Source: Undaria pinnatifida
Taxonomy: Eukaryota > Sar > Phaeophyceae > Laminariales > Alariaceae
Assembly: GCA_012845835.1 (NCBI GenBank)
Contig: JABAKD010000030.1
Span: 15,821,210-15,885,209, forward strand
DNA: 64,000 nucleotides
Direction of reading: 5' to 3'
This document shows positions 1 to 9,799 of the stretch, in pieces (the first letter of the stretch is position 1; each line of letters starts with the position of its first letter). Made by a program: the position numbers and the translations under genes. The notes beneath the pieces are model-generated. The model saw nothing but the letters and a program-made list of their open reading frames with translations, was not told where the DNA came from and searched no databases.

Positions 1-215
1 AGAAACGGGTTTTATAGTTTCCGCTCACAGACTGCCTAACATCACCCTGTTGACCCTCATGGCTACACTGTAGTTGCAAGGGGAGTCGCCGATCTATATC
101 CTTAATGAAAGCACGCAACCCGAAATACACGCGATCGGAGTATCACACACAGCTTGCAAAGACGAGTTTCGACAAAGTATTCGAACTCAACAGCTGGAGT
201 GTTTTTTTATTTTTA
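1..215 (+). repeat. R1 dispersed repeat, truncated at window edge
   Basis: This is the right-hand part of the commonest dispersed repeat in the window (family R1). It runs from an 'aaacgggttttatagtttcc' block through 'ggggagtcgcc' and 'cgatcggagtatcacacaca' to 'cagctggagtg' and a T-rich stretch. The ATG that starts a short conserved reading frame in other copies is ACG here. The left part lies outside the window. The repeat class is unknown. Confidence 0.85.
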
Positions 216-3186
216 CATGAAACCACACCCCGGTGAAAACATTTTCAGTTGAATAATCGTATTACCGGGTTTAGTACCCTGCGAGGGGTGTTGTATATTA
301 TGAAACCCGGGTGATAATGTGCGGCTCGCACTGGTCACGAAAGGGGTGTGATAAACCGCGGGGTATGATAGCACCTCCGCACACCCACAGGGGGGAGTAG
401 ATGGTGTGTTAATTAGGGGTATGATCAAACGAAGTATGACAACATTGCCTGTACCCATTCGTACTGCTGCCGTACACTTGAAGAGTGCGGTATTGCGGGG
501 GGGTAATAGCAATGACTTAACGGAATGCGGCTGCGAGCGAATCAACAACTGGCTGTTGAGCTAGTGCAATGGCTGTCATATTGACGCCTGTTGTTGTGCC
601 AGCTGCTGCTGCTGTCGATTTTACAGCAGCAGCACCATGACCAGTGGAAGGATGAGCCGTACTTGTAGAAGGAGCCGCAGGTGTAGACAAAGTTTGCTCG
701 GGTCTTAAGAACGAGGTTATCAGTCGCTCATGCACAACTGTGGCCGTAGCAGTTGTCGAACGAGCGGAGGTGCTGGCGGCGGCACTGCGTTCTCCCTCCA
801 CGTTCTTGCTGTTGTTTGAGCTGTCGCTCAGGCTGGAAGTCCTCGGTATCGCCTCGGTAGCCAGCATCTAGAGAAATCACCATAGAGCCAGCGTATATCG
901 CTTTTTGCGCCCACCCGGGGGCATGAGATGGAGCATGACCGTTCTGACGAGCTCCTCTCACAGGGCTGGCCAAGGGGTTTCGCAGGATCATTTCGGTTCT
1001 CTGATACACCACATGGTTCTGGAGATAACGCTTGGTTCTCATTTTAGGCTCCGTTCCCATTTTTCTGAAAACTCTGTTAACTGTTGGAGGATTCATTACC
1101 GGACGTTTCCCCGCACACAACGGGTGTGCATTTTGTGTGATCCCCAGACAAATTCTGTGTCACCCCGGTACCCCGGTGATAGAAAGAGGGACCCGTGAAT
1201 ACATGCGGCGTAACCTCAAGCGGTGCGTTATTATCTGTAATCCGGGGGATAATACCACCGGGGTGCCGGGGTGTGTTTTTTGTGCGGGGTGTGGTCTCTT
1301 TTATGGGTGTGGTTTCTCTGGCAGTATACGGTAGTAGTGTACCGGGAATGGTGGAACGGGAGGAGTGCGTACCAGCCAACCCAAATCTGAATATTTCTAA
1401 CCCCATTTCTCACGGCAAGTGAGTACTGTCAGCCCATCCAGTGTTTATATGGCAAGTACCAGTTCCCCAGAGTACACCGATACCTACAAGGCACATTATA
1501 GAACGCAAATGATGGTGATTGTGTCTGGATGTTCCCAGCTTTTTGCCAGAGGGTGGGCGACTAATACGCAGGTGCTGTGATATTTGTGCGTGTTTTTGAA
1601 TCGTGTTGTGCTTGGGCTGGTGAGGTGGCTGGTACATTTTCTTGCAGACGATGGGCCTTGTTACAACGTCGTGCTCTCCCCGGAGTCGAACGAACTTGTT
1701 GCGGTGTAGGCGACACGTTTTGTTAATCGCCGTTTGGCTTCGTATTTCCATGTCGAAAGGAGCTGCACCAAAGCAAAAGCAGGTACGAAGGATGAGGACA
1801 CGATGAGTAACCCCCCTTGTAAATCTAGTGCGACACTCCTCGTGCTTAAGCCATAAGTCTGGAAGGACGTTATAAAGTATCTCCTTTTGCAGATGCCGAA
1901 TTATAGACGTTCAATATATTATGAGCAAACAGAGTTCTTGTACGTGGCTAATCTCGGAGCATACCACGAACACGGCCTGTGCCCTAAAGGGAGAGTTTTC
2001 GGTCGGGTGATTTTTCGGTCTTGCATGAAAATTTCTTTACCGCTTTTGCTGGCGCTTCTACGCATGAAGTGCACAGCGGTGTACAAACTCCATGATCAAG
2101 CAGCGGCTTGCCCTTGACGTTGGTGTACGTGCCGCTGCCAATTGCATTTACATCAAATCAACACATTTCGGAAAACAGCTGGCAGTTGCCGAGATGGATA
2201 TGAAGATTTCGCCGCCGCCACGTTGACTTTCGATGGTTGTGGAGGAGGCCAGCTGCGGCGGAGACTTGGAGCAGAGGAAATCATGAAACCGTTTGACCCC
2301 AGACTTGGGTATTCAACTGCAGGGAAAAGTTGTTATCGGGACGGGGGGAGGGGGGTCTTCACGAGAGGGGCGAGTAACGCCCGGGGCCGTCATGGAACGT
2401 GGAGGTGCAGAGGATCAGATATATATATATAGATATATATATGTTTGCCTAACATTCCATGGTTATGACGAAGCAGATAATAACAAGAAACACAGTATGT
2501 GTTAGGTACGGCACTCGTCCACCAAACGTTATTCGGAACATATGGTGTTCGAACTGTATCATGAACCCGCCCACACAAACAGCAGTTCGTATGAATCAAT
2601 TATCATCTTCGCAAGCATTAAAATCTACTCGGCCTTTACGCTACCACAGTAACTACCATATTCAAAAGGCCTTGTTCCTTGCCCTATCGATTTCCTGTGA
2701 CTTGAGGTCTCTGTTCGCGTCATATATTATTCACGTGCATTGTTTCATCCTGTTTCGAACTCTTCTAGCGGGGATATCAAGGGAAACAACAGAAAATGTA
2801 GCTTCTGAATGACCAGACGCGTACTATACGTGTCCCAACCCGCAGCCGGAAAAACTTAAAACCGTCGAAAAAGGACAGGTGCAACCATCCGTTACTCACA
2901 TAGCTCTCTGGGTGGGCGAATGTCCACAAAATCAAAGAAATAGTGCTAATTCTGCGACCATCGATGGCGAAACCGCATGGATAAAGTTAAACATATTGTG
3001 CGGCGAACACCACCAGTGTCATGCCAAGTGGAACAAACAGAGTGTTCCGCAGGGCCAAGGAATGTCTACTTGCCCTGGTAGATCTGCGCCAGTACCACGC
3101 CCGTAAAAGGCACATGGCGATGTAGTTGTAAGACGTGACCGAAATAACCACAGCCATGAATCGAACCGTTTACCAGCTCCATTCTT
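216..3186. other. No recognised gene; low-information DNA
   Basis: I recognise no conserved protein here. Visible small features are a CTG/CAG hairpin-forming stretch near 602-636, G/T-rich runs near 1240-1330, and an (AT)n microsatellite at about 2417-2447. The only frame with coding-like composition is the Ala/Ser/Thr-rich one listed separately at 517-867. Confidence 0.5.
517..867 (-). CDS. Hypothetical Ala/Ser/Thr-rich exon candidate
   Basis: An open frame of 116 codons starts at a true ATG at 867. The ATG is directly preceded on the coding strand by 'tttctctag', which could be a 3' splice site, so this may be an internal exon rather than a gene start. The product would be low-complexity: rich in Ala, Ser and Thr, with an SAAASTSARSTTATATVV-like stretch and no signal peptide or known domain. 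A second frame on the same strand (728-1120) is about equally open, so at most one is real. Open frames of this length are expected by chance in a window this size. No function is proposed. Confidence 0.2.
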   Translation of the reverse strand: MLATEAIPRTSSLSDSSNNSKNVEGERSAAASTSARSTTATATVVHERLITSFLRPEQTLSTPAAPSTSTAHPSTGHGAAAVKSTAAAAGTTTGVNMTAIALAQQPVVDSLAAAFR

Positions 3187-3504
3187 GAGCCAATCGACTT
3201 GAGTCTCATACACCGGGGCAAGCAAATTAAATCTCATACACCTAGGAAAGCAGTTCGAATCTCATACACCGAGACAAGCAACTTGAATATCATACACCGA
3301 GGACAGCAGCTTGAACTTCATACACCGAGGCAAGAAATTTGAATATCACACACCGAGGCAATACAATTGAACCTCATACACCGAGGCGAGCAACTTGGAT
3401 ATTATACACCGAGGCAAGGAAATTGAATCTCGTACACCGGGGCAAATAACTTGGATATCATACACCGATCCAAGCAACTTCAATATCATACACCGAGATC
3501 AAGG
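3187..3504. repeat. 28-bp minisatellite, ten full units
   Basis: Ten consecutive 28-bp units start at 3206 with no length change up to 3486, flanked by a partial unit on each side. The unit is approximately 'tcatacaccgaggcaagcaa' followed by 'cttgaata'. The first ten bases (tcatacaccg) are the most conserved and the middle varies. Since 28 is not a multiple of three, the array is unlikely to encode a protein repeat. No unrelated spacers separate the units, so it is not a CRISPR array. Confidence 0.95.
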
Positions 3505-4127
3505 CTACGGTAGGGGGGTTACTGATTTTCCAATACCGAGTATGAGGCATGAACACAAGCGATTTGGCGCCTCCTTGACAAATCAGTTTCGTTGAATTTT
3601 GTTGCCCATCGTAGCCAACCATCCTATTCGGGTTTCATATCGAAACTTTGAATATCACGAAAGCCTAAGACCGCTAAAAAACGGGGAGGTCCCTACCGCG
3701 AGTGACCCCGAGCCACTACAAACACGCCCGAAACGAGCCCTTTACCGAATCTGGTACATTCACGAAAAATATTTATTTGTGAGCGTGGGCCGAGAGAGTC
3801 CCAAAAACATCGCCAATAGTACACAACTTCTGTTACGCGATTCGTCATTTCGGAACTGTTTGGCACTCCACCCTGATGACAATACCACTAAATGGACAAA
3901 GTTTTGCACTCCACAGGTTCCCCCCGTCGACCTCCCATCATAACGAGTACAAATCAACGGCCAGCGCGTCGTGCGCACAAACACACAACAATTGACGCAG
4001 ATGCTCCACACAAGTAGATACGGCAAGAATCCGACACAGAGAGTGAACCGCTCTGGTCTGGCTTACGTCAAGCCTGATTCGCGTGACACACGTGGAGTCG
4101 CACATGCGTTTGCCTCCATCGAGCTCG
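3505..4127. other. Spacer downstream of beta-helix gene A
   Basis: This lies between the minisatellite and the stop codon of the minus-strand beta-helix gene, so its right end should hold that gene's 3' UTR. I see no clear polyadenylation signal or other gene. Confidence 0.4.
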
Positions 4128-5220
4128 CTAATCCAGGCACGTTCCGTCTTCAGCGTAGAACACCGTGGCACAGTCGTCGTCAACAACACCAATAAACGAA
4201 ACAGAGCTGGGTATATCAAGCTGACCACCGGACTCGACGTAAATTGTCGGGCCGGAGTAGCCCTCGGTGTCCCAAAAAACAGAATCATCCGAAAGCACGG
4301 TCTCGCCCGTAGATGATACATAGATTGTCTCGTCGTTCAACTCCACGACAAGAGCCGGGCCAGAAAACTTGAAGTACCCTCTGTTGTAAAGTGCGCTACC
4401 AGTGCCATCGTAACAGTCGCAGTCTATGAAGACGACGGATGCTTGGCTCTTGAATCTAAACTCTCCACCAGCCGCGTTGTATAGGGCACCACCGTCCCTT
4501 GCCCGAATAGATTCAAACCTGGTGCTACCTTTGATGTTGACCTTGCCTGCATTATAGATGGCTCCCCCGTTTCCACCTTCGTCGTCAGTGATGTATATAG
4601 ATGACATTTCTAACTCGCCGTTAAACAGCACCGAACCTTCTTCGCCGACGTACAGTCCCCCGCCCGGGCCGGGGGAACTTTCACCGCCGCCAGTGACGTC
4701 ACACCTCGTGAACGTTGCGTCTCCGTCTACCCGGAAGTAGCCGTCGGTGTAGACACAACCTCCGCTGCGGTCATTCGAGGAAAAGTCTGAGCTTTCGTCG
4801 GTCACGCTCCTGACACCGACATCGGTCATTTCCAAGTCGTTCAAGAAGCGGACAGTAGATCCCTCTCCGACAAATATGCCACCTCCGTCGACGTCTTCTC
4901 CCGACGGCCCGTTGAACTCCACACTCGTTTCCCAGTACAGCTTCGCTCCATTCGTCACCTCGAACCGAACCTCGTACAAATGGCACGAACCGTGGTAGTT
5001 CTCGAGGTTATCCACGCTAGCCGAAACGGTGAGAGTATTCGAGTCCATCCTCATGGTGGTGAAATTAACGCAGTCAATCTGTTGAAACGGATACATTTCT
5101 ATTTCGACATCCTGGGTCTTGGTCAAGTCAAACGCCGCCTGCAGCTCCTCACACGTTTCCACCAAACCGTGGCAAGAGTTTGAGAGCAGCTGAAGCACCA
5201 GAACGCTGAAAGCAATGTTT
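4128..5220 (-). CDS. Secreted Pmp-like right-handed beta-helix protein A (main exon)
   Basis: This long minus-strand exon ends in TAG at 4128-4130. Six coils carry a GG-x-[ILV]-[YF] motif spaced about 30 residues apart (GGGIFVGEGS, GGCVYTDG, GGGLYVGEEGS, GGAIYNAG, GGALYNAAGG, GSALYNRG), interleaved with FxxN-like strands such as VRFLNDLEM. This is the pattern of chlamydial polymorphic-membrane-protein (GGAI/FxxN) repeats and similar eukaryotic beta-helices. A hydrophobic stretch (FSVLVLQLLSNSCHG) resembles the core of a signal peptide, and conserved Cys follow (VETCEE, C-terminal GTCLD), so the protein is probably secreted. There is no in-frame ATG upstream: the open frame continues only to a TGA near 5300. 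I therefore start the exon at 5220, after 'gcttgcag', a splice acceptor shared with paralog B in the same phase. The first coding exon is not identified. The exact role is unknown; no catalytic residues of pectate lyases or epimerases are apparent. Confidence 0.85.
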
Positions 5221-5310
5221 CTGCAAGCCGTTTGCGCAACGCGAGCAAGGGTAACAGACAACAAGAGATGTATAGCGAGGTTTAGCGTTGCGTACCGTCA
5301 ATATTTGTAA
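5221..5310 (-). other. Upstream or intron segment conserved between genes A and B
   Basis: The roughly 90 bp upstream of the exon (coding strand) can be aligned by eye with the same region of paralog B: 'cgctaaacctcg' against 'cgctagacctcg', a shared 'cccttgctc/cccttctct' block, and the final 'cttgcag'. The duplication therefore included non-coding DNA. It could be the end of an intron carrying its branch region, or 5' UTR if splicing does not occur here. Confidence 0.5.
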
Positions 5311-7009
5311 CACGCGGGGCACAAACATTCGTATACTCTTGCTGCATATGGGGAACACATGTCCGGACCTTTTCTGCAGCAAAAACGAAATTAGGAAAAA
5401 AAAGTTTGTCAAGCTCGCAATATACTATACGAGACTAAAAACACCTCCCCAACTGAATGCTTGTGGTTCAGTTGAGGACAGCTACATCTCATCACAAGCA
5501 ACAACAGTATAATATCTTGAACCACATTCATTATGGCGCCCTTGAGGGCGTCGGTGGCACCAGGAAGCAGCCGTTTCCGGCCGGAAATGACTGACGAGAT
5601 GATTTTGTGAAGTCCAACTTGCCAGCCAGCATCACCGAAAGAACGAGATTTTGCCGCAAAATTCACTATTTGTCGGTGTGGGAGCTACCAATAGTGTGTA
5701 CTTGCTGGATATAGCATGTGAATTTAGAGGCACGGTGTTCACCAAACGTTAGCTGGGGTGTCAGTTATTCAACGACTAGCATATGCAAATATTTGCAATT
5801 TTCACTTGGAAAAAGTGCGGACCAGACGAGAGAGTTACGTTCCTGTTAGGGATGGTCAATTGTTGCACTCACAATAGGTCTCACAGGGCCTAATATACTT
5901 CCCGAAACGTGGGGCCTGCTTGAAAATATCCTAGAAACGCTTGTAGAACACTTGGGGTGAGAGCGACGTGAAATACTGCGAGAAACAGCGCCTACGGTAT
6001 ACGGCAGGCGTTTGGTCGGTGTGGGCCATGCCTCGTTTATGGAAGAACGAACCTTCCCAACTCCTAAACCCGCCGTTATTCATAGTCAAAAGTGAGCAAA
6101 CTGGGGCAGCTTTGTTTCTAAAATGCAGGAAAGCACAGGAACATACAAAACGATGCTTATTGTGTTTCATAGATAGAATGAAGCATATTTTCGTCGAGGG
6201 TCGGGGTTGCAGGGGGATATACAATAGGTAAACGAGCCCCCCAAAGCCAGTCTCAGGTGCAGCTCGGACGAGTCGTGTGCAGGCTAGTCAGGGGACAATC
6301 GAGTTGGGGGTTTTGCTGATAACGTTGGAAGAAATGAGGTTGTCCCTGGATTTGCCAGTCCAACCAGTTATTCAGTACTATTTCCCACCGGTCTGCTCGT
6401 ATTTTTCCTTATATTAGGAGAATGGGGGGGGGAGGGGTACGGCTAGGCAGCATAACGTACGTTCAGTTGTGTGTGCTATCGCTTTATGCTACGTTTGAGA
6501 AAGATCGGAGGAGTCGAGTGATATGGTACCATTCAGAGGCTTGGTCACCCGAGACGACTGTACGCGATAATAGTTAGGAACCCGGCTGGTATCATTTTAG
6601 GAAGAGAAAGACACTATAATAGATGTGTGCGCGACATAGAGAGTAGATTGCAGGAGGCTGCGATGAGTGTATCTGGTCAAAGGGGGGAAGAAATTTCCCA
6701 CGTCCCTGAAAGCGATGTTGACCACGAAATTCGAACATAAACAGTAAATACCGTGAACATGGGACCATACGCGGTAAAATTTTACCCCTCAACAGCTTTT
6801 CAGTTTTCATCAATCCTGAACCTCCGGGCATCGGCTTGTAGGCTTACCCCGCGACACCCCGTGAGCATAGTGAGGGTCTGACGAAAAGTGAGGCCGTTTA
6901 AGCGTGCGCTCCGTTGATGTGCATTGACGCGCAAACGGCAGTCTGCCTTATCCCCGACGCAAGTGCTACTACTGATGTGGAACTCGAGACTACTTAAGGT
7001 AAATAAACA
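5311..7009. other. No recognised gene
   Basis: This is upstream of gene A on its coding strand and should contain its first exon and promoter, but I cannot place either. An ATG at about 5314 (coding strand) reaches possible GT donors only in the wrong phase. Nothing else is recognised up to the R1 copy at 7010. Confidence 0.35.
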
Positions 7010-8070
7010 AATATAATGTAAAAATGAAAATACACTCCAGCTGTGAGATCGAAGATTAAGTCGAAACTCATCTTTGCAAGCTATGTGTGATACTCCGATC
7101 GCCGCGTATTACGGGTTGTGTGTCCTCATTAAGGATATAGGTCGGCGACTCCCCTTGCAACTACAGTGTAGCTATCAGGGACAACAGAGTGATGTTAGGC
7201 AGTCTGTGCGCGGAAAGTATAAACCCGTTTCTGAGGAGGACAAAATCTGACAGCTGTGGAGGGAAATGTATCCTTTTATCAAGTGAATCCTGCAAGTCGA
7301 ATATCCGGTGAGGGGAGGGCGGAGTTTTTAAAGACGTGGGGGTATGGTTTTGATCGAAAGGGAGGGGAGGTGGGGTGGGGGGGACGGCTGGGGCAGCTCA
7401 ATTTGTGCGTGGAAAGTATAAACCCTTCAAGGGGATAAATCTGACTGTTTTGGAAAGAATGCACCAGTTTATCATGGGGGGGCGGGGGGCGAGACAGGCC
7501 GGGCAGCTCAATCTGTACGTAGAAACTATACACCCTTCAAGGAGATAAATGTGACGGTTTGGACTGAATGCACCAGTTTCTCATGTATATCATGTAAGCC
7601 GTACAACCAGCGAGTAGAGGGCGGAGTGTTCGAGGGAGTGTGGGGGGGTGGGGAGGTGGGGGGTGGGGGAGGGAGGGGGAGGCGGGGGGCGGGGGGGCGA
7701 AAGAGTTTTAGGTCGCACAGATGTAGGGGTTTGCTATACGCGTGGTGCTAGGTCTAGGCGATGGTGCGCGTAGTGGGGAAGGAGGGGGTGTTGGGGGCGC
7801 GGGGGGGGTGGGGATTGCAGCAGCGGCATGGATGGCTCTTGGAAGAGAATGAGGTGATATTCAGTGCGAGGGTGTGTTTATTACTCTGTCGGATTTCGAT
7901 GTCGGGTGGGGCGTTTGAGCGAGAGAGAGCGGGAAGGGGGCGGGGGGGGGGGGGGGCGGAAGGGTTTACAAGAGGTTTAGGTCACATAAAATATTTGAAT
8001 ACACCCCAGCTGTGAGATCAAAGATTTGGTCGAAACTCATTTTTGCAACATTGCGTGTATTTAGTCTATA
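7010..8070 (-). repeat. R1 repeat, complete-looking copy with terminal direct repeats
   Basis: The copy opens (plus-strand reading) with 'tacactccagctgtgagatc' at about 7030 and closes with a second copy of that block at about 7998-8060, so the unit is bounded by direct repeats. Inside are diverged subunits of about 100-190 bp, each of the form 'gtgcgcggaaactataaacc' ... 'cagtttatca' ... 'gagggcggag' followed by a long G-run; they begin near 7197, 7395 and 7502. The strand bias is extreme (runs of eight or more G between 7650 and 7960). On the minus strand an ATG frame reads MSFDLIFDLTAGVYF. No TG...CA ends or target duplication were found, so the class is unassigned. Confidence 0.85.
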
Positions 8071-8099
8071 AACTATATATATATATGATCATGCGTTTA

Positions 8100-8410
8100 T
8101 GGGGGGTTTCGGTCAGGACGTTTCTCGGCCTCTGCATGCGATTCTCGGAACTTGAATTCTTGGGAAAATAGCTTCGTTCGAGCGCCGTTTTCTGCGGGCG
8201 GCTTACACGCCGCTTGCCCTGCCGTATCCGTTCCGCACCTGGCCGGGATCGGATACGTGGGCTGAGCGAGACAAGCGAGAAGTGCGCAAAATTTCGTATT
8301 TTGGGCTAAATACACGCGAGCTATTCTTGGATCTTGGCATATGCAGAGCTTCAACGAAAAAAACATGTGGGAAAGCATATATTTCCAAGTTGGCATCATT
8401 TCTCATCTGA
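8100..8410 (+). repeat. R4 dispersed repeat, copy 1
   Basis: This is homologous by eye to 56100-56410 in the same orientation. Shared blocks include 'tcgcttcgttcgag' (here 'tagcttcgttcgagcgccgt'), 'cgccctgcc-tatccgtt' and 'gcgagacaagcgagaag'. Both copies are preceded by 'atgatcat'. The copies have many substitutions and small indels, so they are old. No conserved open frame and no terminal structure were recognised. Confidence 0.75.
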
Positions 8411-9115
8411 CTACATATTTCGTCCCCATCACACTTTTTTCATGGTCGCACCTGGAAGCGTTCGGCCTGTTGTGCCCATCGTACGACTGACTGCTGTGTC
8501 GTTTCTTTTCGATATCGGGTTTCAAGATCATGAACACCTTTGTTCGAGCGTTTGTGGTTTTCGAGGGGGGCCGTTCCCTACCCAACAGCATTACACCCAG
8601 AGGCCGTGCTGATTCTTCATCCTGGAGAAATACAACTTATTATGATGTGGTCACAAACTGTGAGACAGAGTAAACCAAACAGTCGTAATCAATCAAGGTC
8701 TAAATCAAAAGGTCTAAATCAAATGAAATGCTAGTGTACCGGGTGCGAGAACACGAAAGGACAGGCCGGACAAAAAAAAATGGGAAACAAACAAAACGAA
8801 CGGAGTCTCTTTAAAAGTCGCAGTACGAGAAACAATGTTTTTGCTGTCTTTTCCATCGCCGCTCCAAAGAGTCGTTCCGTACATACATGTTGATCCACTA
8901 TCCACCCTCCATATCTCAGGACCCCATGATGATTATCCCACACTAACTCCATGTATGTTTATCCCCACAAACGAAACGTGGATGCATTTTTAATGGTAGC
9001 TGTAGGTGTGATTATCAAGGTAGTAGTGTTTCGAATGCTTTGTTGTGTGTATGGTCGCAAGAATTGCGCTGGCTACTGACGAATATTATTGTTGTTTGTT
9101 GCTGGTCGATATATC
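8411..9115. other. No recognised feature
   Basis: Open frames here are short and on both strands, with no domain or repeat I recognise. An A-run sits at about 8774-8782. Confidence 0.4.
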
Positions 9116-9335
9116 GTGTGCGCCAGCAACTAATTGATGACAGTACTGTATAACAAAATATTGGGATCTTCTCGAAAATGTCATCTCGTGTTCGCGAGGA
9201 ATTAACCGATGATGATACAGAGCAATGGGGATCTTCCTTGACAATATCTCCCGTGTGCCAGCGCAATCGACGATATAGCAGTACGAAGTATCATAGAACA
9301 TAGGGATCTTATCCACAAAATTATCGTGATACCTA
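9116..9335. repeat. Diverged tandem repeat, three units of about 70 bp
   Basis: Three tandem units begin at about 9116, 9188 and 9253. Each starts with a 'gtgt-gcg/cc' block and contains a 'gggatctt' block followed by 'tcgaaaatgtcat'-like sequence. Spacings are 72 and 65 bp, so the units have drifted in length. Confidence 0.6.
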
Positions 9336-9799
9336 TTATTGCTACGCATACGCACGTCAGACGCAAGTCAATTGGAAAAATGAATAGAATATAATATACA
9401 GAAGAAAGGAAAGGGGTATTTTATTCCAATTCTAGATCACCCTGTCTGTGTTAAGATGAAGCAGGCGCTCATTGCTCTTATCTGTGGTGAGCAATTTGTA
9501 TGGCTGTTAGTATGCCGGGACATGGCGACTTGACCGCTCTTATTATGTATGTCCCGAATGACTTTATCGTGACGCTCTGGGCACCAACTGCATTGACTCA
9601 TCCCGACGTCGAGCGTTAAGTACGAATTGCGGTCGCATAGCACCTTTTTGCCCTACGCGAGCAGTATACAAGAAAACCGGCAAACATACTAGCAAGCTTA
9701 GGTTTCTGACCCAATCAACAAATGAAAACGGAATTTTCAGCGATGTTTTCAGTGAAGCATACATAAGCGACTAAGAGGTGATTATTCGGGCACAGCAAG
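9336..9799. other. Mostly unassigned; short segment similar to 17100-17165
   Basis: About 9498-9575 aligns by eye with 17100-17165: 'gtatggctgttagtatgccg' and 'cttgaccgctctta' against 'gcatggcttttgtagtcgcg' and 'gttgaccgctctta', both followed by 'cccgaatga'. It is probably a fragment of another old dispersed repeat. Nothing else is recognised. Confidence 0.35.

Noticed and set aside
3187-3504. CRISPR array (28-bp repeats)
   Set aside because: Units are contiguous with no spacers, and the context is eukaryotic.
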